Shown piece after piece: positions 48,146 to 56,634 of a DNA stretch of 64,000 nt. Source of the DNA: a virus. The first letter of the stretch is position 1. The number at the start of each line of letters is the position of its first letter. The position numbers and the translations under genes are program-made. Where the stretch lies: positions 20,756 to 84,755 of IMG/VR virus record IMGVR_UViG_3300032236_001100; one strand, written 5' to 3'. The notes under the pieces are model-generated. The model saw nothing but the letters and a program-made list of their open reading frames with translations, was not told where the DNA came from and ran no database searches.

Positions 48146-48961
48146 TTAGTTACGCTGCTTCATTCCAAGGCCAAAGCCGATGGCAGCGTCTTTGCTGTTC
48201 ATCGCCTCTTTATATGCCTTGAAGATGGACTCGATGGGATCGTCGGACGAAGCTGAAGCCTGGTTAGCAGGCTCACGACCAGCCCCGTTATTGGAAACGC
48301 CTGCGCCACCTCGGGTGGCTGGTTTCAGGAAGTGTTCAAACTCATCGGTCGCGAGAATCTGGGGGATCACGTCACTGGCCGACTTGCCGTCCGCTCGGTT
48401 CTTGACGATCACGTTGCCACTGTCTTCACGGGTCACATCGAACCGTTCGTCCAGCAGTCGTCGCACCTGAGCCGCAGCCGCAGCCGAGACAAACTCTTTG
48501 CCCTCCAGGGCACGACCGATGACGTTCTCTTTCTTTTCGGCCAGGTAGATCTGTTCGATCTTCTCGGCGCGGGCAGCTTCAGCCTGCCATTTGGCAGTGG
48601 CCTCTTCCTGGGCCTTTCGCATCAGTTCTTCGGCACGCTGGCTGGCAGCTGCCTGCTCTTCCTTGAACTGCTTGAACTGCTCTTCGATGGCCTTGGCCGC
48701 GCCGTCTTTGACCGCGATTTGTTCCAGGGCTGCCTTGCGTTCCTTCTCAAGTGCCTTTGCTTGCTCGGCCTCGAATTTCGCCAGCTTCTCCTGAAGAACC
48801 TTGTTCTCCTGGGCAATCTTGGCGACCTGGATCGGGTCGAACTCGGCCTTGAGCGTCTGAGTGACAGTTTCGGCGGCAGGGGCCGCTACGGGAGCGGCTT
48901 TTGCCTGGACTTGTTCGTTGCCGGTTTCAGCCACAGCAGACTTCGCATCAGAAGGATTCAA
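48146..48961 (-). CDS. Capsid scaffolding protein (271 aa)
   Basis: The acidic, alanine/glutamate-rich coiled coil (KLAKFEAEQAKALEKERKAALEQIAVKDGAAKAIEEQFKQF...) is typical of scaffolds that direct capsid assembly and then leave. The C-terminal part (SDDPIESIFKAYKEAMNSKDAAIGFGLGMKQRN) is basic and should bind the capsid. A TTG start is inferred because GAGGTG lies just upstream. It sits between portal and capsid genes as usual. Confidence 0.82.
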   Translation of the reverse strand: MNPSDAKSAVAETGNEQVQAKAAPVAAPAAETVTQTLKAEFDPIQVAKIAQENKVLQEKLAKFEAEQAKALEKERKAALEQIAVKDGAAKAIEEQFKQFKEEQAAASQRAEELMRKAQEEATAKWQAEAARAEKIEQIYLAEKKENVIGRALEGKEFVSAAAAAQVRRLLDERFDVTREDSGNVIVKNRADGKSASDVIPQILATDEFEHFLKPATRGGAGVSNNGAGREPANQASASSDDPIESIFKAYKEAMNSKDAAIGFGLGMKQRN

Positions 48962-49049
48962 GTATGCACCTCATACGAAAGTAACCATAACGGCTGATAG
49001 GTAATGCGGCAACAAACCGCATTCCAGGCCGTTAAAACAGACCAAACGA

Positions 49050-50837
49050 TTAAAGCGTAGGCCCATCGGGCGGGTTGATTACGTCTTCGATATCAAGGCT
49101 ACGACTGGGGATTTGTGCGGCAGGCGCGCTCGGTGCCAGCAGGCTGTCAGTGCCACCCTTGTCTGCAATGCCGCCCCCACCAGGGCCGATAATGCCTGGC
49201 GAGCCTGGTGGCAGCACAATCGTGGGCATGACCGTGTGCTTGTATTCCACCCACTGGTCGATCTCGTTGCAGAAGTCTTCGTATTCTGCGTCGGTGCGAC
49301 CGGGCAGTGACAATCGCACAATCGTCTTGAGATATTCTGATTCGATGCTGGGCAGCGTACCGGCACCCATCGCCACCTGCTGCAATCGACTCATGACTTG
49401 CGTCACTTCATCAGCGGTTTGCAAGTCGAACTTGCGAGGGTACGTGACGCTGACCGTGTCTTCGTCCATGTCGCCGTGCGGCTGGATCTCGCCATTGCTC
49501 ATCACCCAGAGCGCATACTGGGCAATCAGTCGTTCTGCCGAGTTCAAGACAGCGGCCAGGCTGGAGAGCAGGTCGTTGCCTTCACGGAAGTCAAAAGCCA
49601 TCGCAGCTGCCGAGACAGCCTTGTTTGACGAGCCTGAGAGAGCCGCCTCGCGGTCGGCTTCACGCAAATTTGCCTCAATGGTCTTCTGAATGAACTCCAT
49701 GCCATCCTTCGGAAAGTTCACCGTACTCCAGTGAATGGCATTGGTGCCGTCCTTGTTACTCCAGATCGGCAGGATGCGTTCAGGCCCAACCGGGATCGTG
49801 TTGTCGCCTGCAAGGTACTTCTCTGGTCCCTGGAGCATGGGGAACGCCTGGGTTGTGTTGCCCAGGATCTGTTCCGAGGACAGGTTGTAGACTTCACGCT
49901 GGCGTTCTGCGATAGACTCGTAACGCGACTGGCCGACGTTCTTACAGCGTGGCTTCTTGCGGTCGAAGATCCGCACAATCGGTGGCCTGCCATACGAGTA
50001 GGTGCCACTGTCAAGCTCGATACCTTCGTCCGAGTACAATGTCCAGCCATCTTGACGCCAGTGCCGGTAGTTCCAGCGGAACTGCAACCGGACAAAGCTC
50101 TGCTGGATGGTCGAATCTTCATCGACCAGTTCTCGAACCAGCACTTCGCTGTATTGCCGGTTGGGAAACAGCTTCCACCACAGCACATTCTCGGGCAGGT
50201 AGTAGTTCACCACGCACTTATCAAGACCATATTGCCGCTCATCGGCCTTGGTCATGATCTGCACGTCTGGCGGTGCCTGGGGATGGTCAAACACGAGGTC
50301 CATCTGGCCAAGAACCAGGAACATGGGTGCAAACTCGTTCTGCATCCAGTGGTCGATGTTGGTGCCGCAGCCATCGACGTTCTTCCACCATTCGACGACT
50401 TGATCTGGACCCGTTCGCCCAACTTCCTGAGCGTAGATTCGACTCAGGTGCTTCTCGATAGACCTCTGCACCAGTGGTGGCACCGGCGTGCGTTCCCGTC
50501 GCAGCTCGAACGGATCGACTGCCGGTGCATCATCACGAGGATCGGGATATTCTCGCGGGTGACGAATCAGGTTGTACCGGCGTAGCTGAATCCGATAGAC
50601 GTTGGCAATAGTGCGCTCGGGGCGTGCAGCCGCCGCACCAGGCACAACACGCTGGTAGCTGAACTCATAAGGAAACTCACCATACGTGGCAAACCGATAG
50701 CGGTTGCCGCCTTCGAGCGAGTCCAGCAAAAAGTTCCAGCGATCCACATGCTCCAGGTATTCACGCGACCGTCTCTGGATGATCTCCAGGTTTCGATCGA
50801 GAACCGTATTGGCATGTGTCGGTGTATTCACTGGCAT
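49050..50837 (-). CDS. Portal protein (595 aa)
   Basis: It follows the terminase directly and precedes the scaffold. Sequence features fit a portal: an RNRYRFATYGEFPYEFSYQRVV N-terminal region, a long wing domain, the stem region KDGMEFIQKTIEANLREADREAALSGSSNKAVSAAAM, and a Gly/Pro-rich C-terminus. Twelve copies should form the dodecameric DNA entry ring and bind TerL. Length is at the upper end of normal. The ATG is adjacent to the TerL stop (TAAATG). Confidence 0.85.
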   Translation of the reverse strand: MPVNTPTHANTVLDRNLEIIQRRSREYLEHVDRWNFLLDSLEGGNRYRFATYGEFPYEFSYQRVVPGAAAARPERTIANVYRIQLRRYNLIRHPREYPDPRDDAPAVDPFELRRERTPVPPLVQRSIEKHLSRIYAQEVGRTGPDQVVEWWKNVDGCGTNIDHWMQNEFAPMFLVLGQMDLVFDHPQAPPDVQIMTKADERQYGLDKCVVNYYLPENVLWWKLFPNRQYSEVLVRELVDEDSTIQQSFVRLQFRWNYRHWRQDGWTLYSDEGIELDSGTYSYGRPPIVRIFDRKKPRCKNVGQSRYESIAERQREVYNLSSEQILGNTTQAFPMLQGPEKYLAGDNTIPVGPERILPIWSNKDGTNAIHWSTVNFPKDGMEFIQKTIEANLREADREAALSGSSNKAVSAAAMAFDFREGNDLLSSLAAVLNSAERLIAQYALWVMSNGEIQPHGDMDEDTVSVTYPRKFDLQTADEVTQVMSRLQQVAMGAGTLPSIESEYLKTIVRLSLPGRTDAEYEDFCNEIDQWVEYKHTVMPTIVLPPGSPGIIGPGGGGIADKGGTDSLLAPSAPAAQIPSRSLDIEDVINPPDGPTL

Positions 50838-53800
50838 TTAGAAAAGCCCCTTGAAACTTGTTCGCCGGAATTCCAGTTCCACTTTTTCTTCGTCGGGTTG
50901 AATCATCAGGTCGGTCAGGGCAAACACCATCGCGTCCATCCGGTTAGGCGACGGTCCACCTGGCTCGAAGTCGCACATCTCGGATTCGAGCTTGGGCAGT
51001 TCGCCAACGATATGGATCTTGCCCTGCTCGGCCAGCGCACCAATTGGCTCGGCTCGCACATATTTCGACCGGCTGGCATGCACCCGCTTCTGCACGATAT
51101 TCGGGTTTACAGCCAGCAGCACGTCTCGCACCATGTCGCCGCCATGATTCGATTCCCAGACCACACTATTGGCCTGATGCCGACCATACGCTTCAGCTAC
51201 TGCCCTGCCCCACGCATCAGGGGAGCCCGATGTCGAGTGATCGCCCAGGATATAGCCGTGGCCATCGGTCCCCAGGCCAGCTACCACAATTCCTGCCTCA
51301 TCACCCTTGCCAGCCTCGGTCGGCATGCCATGCACAAACTTGGCCATGTCGCCAATCTTGCCTGCCGGGTCCACGCCAACCACGACCTTCTTGATATCCA
51401 CGCCATAAGGAACCGCTCGCACACGCAGAGCATCCAGTTGCTCCTGATTCCAGAGTGCGTTTTGGTTCTGGAGCAGCACCTCGGCATGCAACTCCTGACG
51501 ACCGATGCGTGTTCCCTCATATTTGGAGACAACGCTCTCGAAGAACTTCTCTGGCAGATTGTGCCGATTGGCATACGTGGAGGCACGCGACATCACCGTG
51601 AACTTGTCGGCAATAATCGCTCTAAGCGTGGGCGTGGGCTGAGGCGTTGTCGATACTACGATCTGGGGATTAACACCAAGACGCATGCCCAGCAAAAGAT
51701 TATCCCACACCGCAGCTTGGGCCTTTGACCATTTGCAGTTGTGGGTCAGGATGCCGTTTGCAAAATACTCGTGTTCGCCTTCGACCTCGATGTTATAGAC
51801 CGGGCTTCTTTCGGGAAGCCTCTCCACGCTCACGCTTCTCGGCCCAACGCTGCCTTCACGGCAGGAGGTCAGGCTTTTCAGTGTGCTGCCCGGCTTCACA
51901 TTCGCTAGTGGAACCCATCCTTCACCCTCAACCCACACAGGATGCCCAGCAGTACCGACAATGGAACTCCCATCGTCTGCTATCAGGCGATACACAACGG
52001 CTGAATCTGTTGTTTTCCATGCCGCAACGACTGGTCGATAACCAGCACGAGTCAGCACCATGTCGCCAGGAATGACCTGAGAGATTGGCTTATCAGAATT
52101 AACGCAAGTGATTACAGTGTCAGGAGTTAGACACAGTTCGTCGCACCAAGCAAAGTGATGCTGCGGTCCGCGCAGCTGGTCGGGCTGTTCGCCTGAGTAG
52201 ATGTATGCGACCGATCCGTTGGGCCAAACGACCTCGGCTTTCGACGGGATATAGACCGGCGTGAACCAAGGTGGCGATACCGCCAGCAGACCCGACGCAC
52301 CCTCAATTTGCACACGCCGAACTTCGCTGACCGTCTCATTGACCAGAGCAATGCGTATCTGTTCGCCACGGGCAGCGTGTGACTCAACCTGATAGCGAAT
52401 CCACTCGGCAGCAGATCGGGTGTTGTGCGTTGGGATCATCGCCTTGCCAGCCAGGTACATCCTGTTGGGCGAATCTACCGAGATGCATCGCATGAGCTTC
52501 GGCTGGATACGACGAATGCCGACAATCATCCGCTGACGGATCTCCAGGGTGCGTTCCGTGAGATCCTTGAATACCCTGGCTTTACGAGGCAGCGAGAATG
52601 GGTTGAGTAGCGATGGACTCCATGTCACGCGATACTTCGGGCCGTAGTCTTTGCCATTCAGCGTTGCTCGGCCAACGCTCAGGACAGGCTTATCGCCAAG
52701 CGTGCAGACAAGTTCCTTGACGAACTCTGCCAGATGCTCATGCTTGGTGCAGAATTCCACGGTCAGACGACCGGGATCAAAGTATCCATCGCCATCACAT
52801 AGGCCACGCAGTAGTTCAAGACGCTGCTGCACGCTTGCCCTGAGATACCTGCGATCAATATGAAAGTCTCTGGCACCTAAGCTTGTCAGCAGGTCAGAAA
52901 TGCCATAAATGCGTATCCTGGTCTGGCCAGCCGCAACATTCCGTTCGCATGATTCAAACCTGTAACCGTCTTTGGCTAGGCACGACTCGACATGCTTGTC
53001 GTCGAACTCACCGTTCCAGCTGCCTGCCGTTACGTCGTGGTCTCGCTTGCTGCCATTGGCAACGTAGTAGCCCAAAGTCCAAGGCTTGACCGGCAATTCA
53101 ATCTCAGGTAGCTGGAGCGGCCTCGTGCATGGGATCGAGTGGTTGTTGTCCTGACGTTTGCCAGTAAATTGCGTGTCAACAATATCCTGCGTAACCTTGA
53201 CGGTTGGGCCTTTGGAGTTCTTGCGAACCTTGGCTTCGCCTGCCCTATAGCCACCAGCATTTCGGTGCTTGGCATAGGCCGTTCGGCAAACGCCTACCGT
53301 TGTTGATGCGGCTCGCTCAGACATGCCCGAAGCAATCAGTGACGCCATCCGCTCAATTTTGTCTCGGCTTACCCTCATGCCGTTGCCAAGCACCTGCTTG
53401 GAACGCCATTTGACCCAGTCTTCCGGGAAGTCCGAGGAATCCTCGTATTGTGATCGCAGGTAGGCTTTGCGGTCGGCATGGGTCCATGTCACCCACTGGT
53501 GATCGCTGCATGCTTCAATCGTGCTGCCATCCGAAAACTCAAGCTCGTAGGCGACTTCAGGAACCTCAAACGGTGAAATGCTTGTGACTTTGCAAGGCTT
53601 GCCTTGCTCGTCGAACACCTCGTCGCCAACACGCAGCTCGCCCATCGTTGACCAGCCGGTTGGCGTGGCAATCGGCGTTTCGACCGAAAGCAGCTTACCT
53701 GCCGAACGACCTGCCATGAGCAACCAAGCCAGCCACTCGCCAACAGGTGGTCGTTGATGGTCAAGGGCGCGTGGATGCTTCTTGCATGTCTTGGTTTCTG

Positions 53801-53933
53801 GGTTGTACTCACTGCACATGCAGGGTTTACCGTACCAGTCATAGACTGGACCCAGCTTCTTGATCGTCTCTCGCCTGCGAAGTTCGAGTTCAGCGAGAGC
53901 GCGTTGCTTATGCGTGAGTGTGTCGTCAGACAT
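50838..53933 (-). CDS. Large terminase subunit TerL interrupted by two inteins (1031 aa)
   Basis: Without the inteins the protein is about 475 residues, a normal TerL. Walker A is AGRSAGK (residues 74-80) completed by T505 after the first intein; Walker B is HFAWCDEL (593-600), with D598-E599, and CKW continues at 733 after the second. The C-terminal nuclease domain includes VVVGVDPAGK and NRMDAMVFAL. TerL cuts concatemers and drives DNA into the head. Both splits sit in ATPase motifs, so splicing must finish before packaging. Portal lies downstream, a putative TerS-like gene upstream. Confidence 0.92.
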   Translation of the reverse strand: MSDDTLTHKQRALAELELRRRETIKKLGPVYDWYGKPCMCSEYNPETKTCKKHPRALDHQRPPVGEWLAWLLMAGRSAGKLLSVETPIATPTGWSTMGELRVGDEVFDEQGKPCKVTSISPFEVPEVAYELEFSDGSTIEACSDHQWVTWTHADRKAYLRSQYEDSSDFPEDWVKWRSKQVLGNGMRVSRDKIERMASLIASGMSERAASTTVGVCRTAYAKHRNAGGYRAGEAKVRKNSKGPTVKVTQDIVDTQFTGKRQDNNHSIPCTRPLQLPEIELPVKPWTLGYYVANGSKRDHDVTAGSWNGEFDDKHVESCLAKDGYRFESCERNVAAGQTRIRIYGISDLLTSLGARDFHIDRRYLRASVQQRLELLRGLCDGDGYFDPGRLTVEFCTKHEHLAEFVKELVCTLGDKPVLSVGRATLNGKDYGPKYRVTWSPSLLNPFSLPRKARVFKDLTERTLEIRQRMIVGIRRIQPKLMRCISVDSPNRMYLAGKAMIPTHNTRSAAEWIRYQVESHAARGEQIRIALVNETVSEVRRVQIEGASGLLAVSPPWFTPVYIPSKAEVVWPNGSVAYIYSGEQPDQLRGPQHHFAWCDELCLTPDTVITCVNSDKPISQVIPGDMVLTRAGYRPVVAAWKTTDSAVVYRLIADDGSSIVGTAGHPVWVEGEGWVPLANVKPGSTLKSLTSCREGSVGPRSVSVERLPERSPVYNIEVEGEHEYFANGILTHNCKWSKAQAAVWDNLLLGMRLGVNPQIVVSTTPQPTPTLRAIIADKFTVMSRASTYANRHNLPEKFFESVVSKYEGTRIGRQELHAEVLLQNQNALWNQEQLDALRVRAVPYGVDIKKVVVGVDPAGKIGDMAKFVHGMPTEAGKGDEAGIVVAGLGTDGHGYILGDHSTSGSPDAWGRAVAEAYGRHQANSVVWESNHGGDMVRDVLLAVNPNIVQKRVHASRSKYVRAEPIGALAEQGKIHIVGELPKLESEMCDFEPGGPSPNRMDAMVFALTDLMIQPDEEKVELEFRRTSFKGLF
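51738..52133 (-). mobile_element. Mini-intein (132 aa) in TerL Walker B
   Basis: The first residue is C601 (CLTPDTVITCVNSDKPISQVIPGDMVLT, block A), block B is GSSIVGTAGHPVWV, block F is PVYNIEVEGEHEYFA and block G is ILTHN; the next extein residue is C733. These are the standard class 1 residues (C1, TxxH, HN, +1 C). There is no endonuclease insertion. At 132 residues it is near the minimal size known for splicing, so it relies on the host population or recombination for spread. Confidence 0.9.
52422..53693 (-). mobile_element. Class 3-type intein (424 aa) with LAGLIDADG domain in TerL Walker A
   Basis: It begins at L81 directly after GK of Walker A (no Cys/Ser at position 1) and ends at N504 before T505. 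The class 3 WCT residues are visible: intein W67 (block B:12, in SDHQWVTW with H65), C403 (block F:4, MRCISVDSPN) and T422 (block G:5, PTHN). Two LAGLIDADG-like motifs occur: LGYYVANGS (N in place of D) and LLRGLCDGDGY. A helix-turn-helix lies between splicing and endonuclease parts (residues about 108-150). Confidence 0.88.
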
Positions 53934-53942
53934 TAAACTATG

Positions 53943-54443
53943 TTATTTGCGACGAATAGAAATATGCTGAATGAACTCAGTGTGGTAATCATCGCCCAAA
54001 GAAGACTTTTGCCCCATGCTGCGAAACGATCTCTTTGTGTCGATGGGAACAAAACGCGATGCAATAGATGCGTCTACGTCGCCTGGGTAATCGTATTTAT
54101 GGACTGCTATTCGCTTGGAATTGGTTTCAACAAGGTTGATCACTGCCTTGTTGAACTTTTCGTCACCCATATACTTGCCACTGTCTTTGAGTGCTTTCTT
54201 GATGTCCCTGATCTGGAAAATGCCATTTCGATTTTGATTCAGTTCTGTTCTCTCTCTTTTTGACCTGAGAAACCTGATCGCCCGAAGCACTTCATTGGCA
54301 TCGGATCGGTCTATGTTGCGGTCAGGCTGGCGTGGAGTCTTTGGCTTGGATGTGGCATTAGGATGATCGGCTGGCTTGTTTGGACGCTGGTTTGCCCTGT
54401 TGCGATTCGCAGTCGACTTGTTTCCCGATCCTCCAGATCCCAT
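53943..54443 (-). CDS. Possible small terminase or DNA-binding protein (166 aa)
   Basis: It lies immediately upstream of TerL, the usual TerS place. The N-terminal 50 residues are basic and disordered (NRNRANQRPNKPADHPNATSKPKTPRQ). The middle is a helical DNA-binding-like segment (ANEVLRAIRFLRSKRERTELNQNRNGIFQIRDIKKALKDSG) with a winged-helix look. The start codon overlaps the DUF4417 stop (TAATG). A TerS call is by context only. Confidence 0.55.
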   Translation of the reverse strand: MGSGGSGNKSTANRNRANQRPNKPADHPNATSKPKTPRQPDRNIDRSDANEVLRAIRFLRSKRERTELNQNRNGIFQIRDIKKALKDSGKYMGDEKFNKAVINLVETNSKRIAVHKYDYPGDVDASIASRFVPIDTKRSFRSMGQKSSLGDDYHTEFIQHISIRRK

Positions 54444-55129
54444 TACTGTGGACTCCACGGCAGTTCGGGCCAGTCGGCAGTGCTGTAACGCTCAATCATT
54501 TCCAGTCGCTTGGTCTCAAACATCTCGTCGCGGTTTCGCCAGCTAGTTCGAGCTTTGCTCCAGTACCAGCCGTTCGACTCGCTATAGGTCTTGATCTCGC
54601 GGCCACCACCAAACACCAGAAACATGTCAGGAGTGCGACCACAGCGTTGGAGGGCGATCTTGTAGGATCGGTCCAGATCAGCCGTGGTTGTATCGGCGTG
54701 GCAGCGTGTGGCGTAGGAAGGCCAGCCTTGCGGAACGCCCCAGAGGCCGACTCCTGTCTCCAGAAGCCAGCGCGAGACATTCAGGTCCACCACGAGCTTC
54801 ACGCCCTTGGATGCCCACCATCTGGCGATCTTGCGCTTGCGATAGATGCACCAGAGAGCCTCGATCCTCGGCTGTTCGTCCCAGGTCGAGAAGTTTGGCT
54901 CGACCGTCACGGCGATCTCGTGATGGATCAGCTTCTCGGGATGCTTCTGGATGGCCGAGAAGATGAAGTCCCAGGCGTAGAAGTGTGTCGCTCGGCCTGG
55001 GTAAACGGCACCCGTCTTGTTCTCGCCCCATTTGATCCACGGCAGGATCACGTCACTGGGCTTTGCCGCTGACGCGATGTCAAGGGTGGGAAAGTCCCAA
55101 TGATCGGCTGTGGCGAGCATGTCTTGCAT
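54443..55129 (-). CDS. DUF4417-family protein (228 aa)
   Basis: The sequence carries DUF4417 features: KGVKLVVDLNVSRW, TVEPNFSTWDEQPRIEALWCIYRKRKIARWWA, and a C-terminal FGGGREIKTYSE-type segment. DUF4417 proteins occur in phages and plasmids next to DNA-metabolism or structural genes; their biochemical role is unknown. ATG at 55129 is preferred; extending upstream would read through the tRNA-like element. Located between tRNA-like element and the putative TerS. Confidence 0.72.
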   Translation of the reverse strand: MQDMLATADHWDFPTLDIASAAKPSDVILPWIKWGENKTGAVYPGRATHFYAWDFIFSAIQKHPEKLIHHEIAVTVEPNFSTWDEQPRIEALWCIYRKRKIARWWASKGVKLVVDLNVSRWLLETGVGLWGVPQGWPSYATRCHADTTTADLDRSYKIALQRCGRTPDMFLVFGGGREIKTYSESNGWYWSKARTSWRNRDEMFETKRLEMIERYSTADWPELPWSPQ

Positions 55130-55132
55130 AAA

Positions 55133-55227
55133 AAGCAGTGGCGGGACTCGAACCCGCATGAACCCAACCTAGTCGATTGTCACCGGCCAGGACGTGTCGC
55201 CGTTGTCACATTACGGGCCACACTGCT
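55133..55227 (-). tRNA. tRNA-like element (95 nt), non-canonical middle
   Basis: A complete 7-bp acceptor stem (5' AGCAGTG at 55227-55221 with CACTGCT at 55140-55134) and a perfect T-arm (GCGGG TTCGAGT CCCGC at 55157-55141) are present on the minus strand. The middle is 95-nt class II length. A 3-bp D-stem-like pair (GCC/GGC) exists, and a CAATC/GGTTG hairpin follows, but no good anticodon stem with U33 could be found and the D-loop lacks GG. It may be an unusual class II tRNA or a decayed one. Confidence 0.42.
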
Positions 55228-55305
55228 GAGAACCCCTCAAAGTGTGCGTAGTCAGGACAACCAGAGGCATGAGGGGTGTTGAGCGTCCATGCTCCGAGGT
55301 GTGTA

Positions 55306-55803
55306 TCAGGCCGATGCGGAATCGGTTGCCACTGGCGACTTACGCTTTCGCACGTAAGTCATGACATATCCATCCTGATCGGGATCTTGAAAGTAATTGC
55401 GGATCACCTGAATGGCCTGAAACCCGGTCGCTCGAAAGAACAGCTGGGCGTGCAGATTGCTTTCAGGGACCGTGAGCAGCAGTTTGCGTCTGTTGCCAAA
55501 CGCCTTGAGCCTGGCTGTCATCCAGTTCATCAGGCAACGGCCAATCCCCAGGCGTTGGTATCGCGGGTCCACGGCAATATTGTCGATGCGTGGGTGCGTC
55601 TTGTGGATCGAGTAGAACATGTGGGCGACCACATGCCCTTCCAGTTCTGCGACAACGCCATGCCTGTCTGCGGCTCGCATCGCCTCATAGATAAACGACT
55701 CACTCCACGGATCGTGGAAGCAAGCGTTCTCGATCTCAAGCACCGATGGAACGTCCCTGGTTTCCATCCATCGGATCGTGATCTCGTTTTGAGGGATGCC
55801 CAT
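55306..55803 (-). CDS. RimI-like GNAT N-acetyltransferase (165 aa)
   Basis: GNAT motifs are clear: IRWMETRDVPSVLEIENACFHDPWSESF at the N-terminus, VVAELEGHVVAHMFYS, motif A VDPRYQRLGIGRCLMNWM (the QxxGxG acetyl-CoA loop), then SNLHAQLFFRATGFQAI and a C-terminal Y. This matches RimI-type N-terminal acetyltransferases. The phage copy may acetylate a host or virion protein. ATG at 55803 follows the upstream stop by 4 bp and is preferred to an ATG inside the previous gene. Confidence 0.87.
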   Translation of the reverse strand: MGIPQNEITIRWMETRDVPSVLEIENACFHDPWSESFIYEAMRAADRHGVVAELEGHVVAHMFYSIHKTHPRIDNIAVDPRYQRLGIGRCLMNWMTARLKAFGNRRKLLLTVPESNLHAQLFFRATGFQAIQVIRNYFQDPDQDGYVMTYVRKRKSPVATDSASA

Positions 55804-55807
55804 CAGG

Positions 55808-56122
55808 TCAGTTTCCTGGGGTGATAACCGAAGGCGCATCGGGCAGAACCGACACGAGCTTGTCGATGCTCTCTTGGAGCTTGTCCAACTCGTCCTGAGT
55901 GGGTGCTTCGGCCAGCTGGGCCTTCAGGGCAGCGATGTCGCCTTGCAGGCCAGCAATGTGGGCGATCAGCTTCTCTTGGACGATGGCAAGTTGAGCAATC
56001 TTGTCGGGCAGCTTGGACACGGGGATCTCCTGTTGTGTGACTGATGCCAGGAAAACGGCAGTAAGAAAAAAAATAGCGAAGATTGAAATAAGGGTGACGA
56101 TAACGCTCACTGCATTTCTCAT
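55808..56122 (-). CDS. Membrane-anchored coiled-coil protein (104 aa)
   Basis: One N-terminal membrane helix (VSVIVTLISIFAIFFLTAVFLASV) is followed by a coiled coil (KLIAHIAGLQGDIAALKAQLAEAPTQDELDKLQESIDKLVSVL). This is the shape of an i-spanin/Rz-like or other membrane-tethered protein. The start lies 15 bp beyond the palindrome copy at 56137. No paired lipoprotein was found, so spanin is only one option. Confidence 0.58.
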   Translation of the reverse strand: MRNAVSVIVTLISIFAIFFLTAVFLASVTQQEIPVSKLPDKIAQLAIVQEKLIAHIAGLQGDIAALKAQLAEAPTQDELDKLQESIDKLVSVLPDAPSVITPGN

Positions 56123-56136
56123 GTCTGGACTCAGGA

Positions 56137-56152
56137 GTCTCCGCGCGGAGAC
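56137..56152. repeat. 16-bp palindrome GTCTCCGCGCGGAGAC, copy 4
   Basis: Perfect copy in the 31-bp gap between the bacterioferritin-like gene and the membrane/coiled-coil gene, immediately before the latter's start. Confidence 0.9.
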
Positions 56153-56153
56153 A

Positions 56154-56618
56154 TCAGACGAGGTTGGCCAGGTAGTTCTGGAGGCTGATATCTTTGATGA
56201 TCTTCTGGATTGCCGTGATTTCGCGCACGGAGTCTTCGCTGCCACGCAGGTTCTTGGCAAACAGCTTGGCCGTCAGTTCGTCACCGGCATCACGGCTGGT
56301 CGTAACAGCCTCACGCTCGAACTCCGCAGCAGTAGACTCAAGACCAAGGTTCGCTTCCAAGATCCCTGGATAGTCATCACGAGGCCATTCGGGCGCATCA
56401 TGCTCATAATCGGGCGCAGTATCGTAGAATTCCAGGCGAGCCATGAGGCGAGACAAATGGACCCGCTCTTCTTCTACGTCAGCCGCAGCACGCTCGGCCA
56501 GCTTGGAGTAACCCAGCCGCTCAAAATGCTCTTTCTGGCCGGTGTATGTCTCGATGGCCAGCAAATGCATGCCGACCGAACCTTGCAACGCCTCGATAAC
56601 CTTCTTGTCGGCTTTCAC
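56154..56618 (-). CDS. Bacterioferritin-like protein with altered ferroxidase site
   Basis: The 154-residue sequence aligns along the whole length of Bfr (start MKADKKVIEALQGSVG..., end NYLANLV). Some ligands are kept (Y25, E51, H54), but E. coli-equivalent E18 is H, M52 (heme ligand) is R, and helix-D E127 and H130 are S. The ferroxidase centre should therefore be weakened or absent. It may form a cage or bind iron passively. A phage-encoded ferritin is unusual. It sits between a glycosyltransferase and the palindrome/membrane gene. Confidence 0.82.
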   Translation of the reverse strand: MKADKKVIEALQGSVGMHLLAIETYTGQKEHFERLGYSKLAERAAADVEEERVHLSRLMARLEFYDTAPDYEHDAPEWPRDDYPGILEANLGLESTAAEFEREAVTTSRDAGDELTAKLFAKNLRGSEDSVREITAIQKIIKDISLQNYLANLV

Positions 56619-56634
56619 TTGTGCTGTGCCCTTC

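Noticed and set aside
52422-53693. Possibility that the TerL insertions are separate genes or assembly errors
   Set aside because: Frame is continuous and the intein splice-junction residues match at both ends, so real inteins are more likely.
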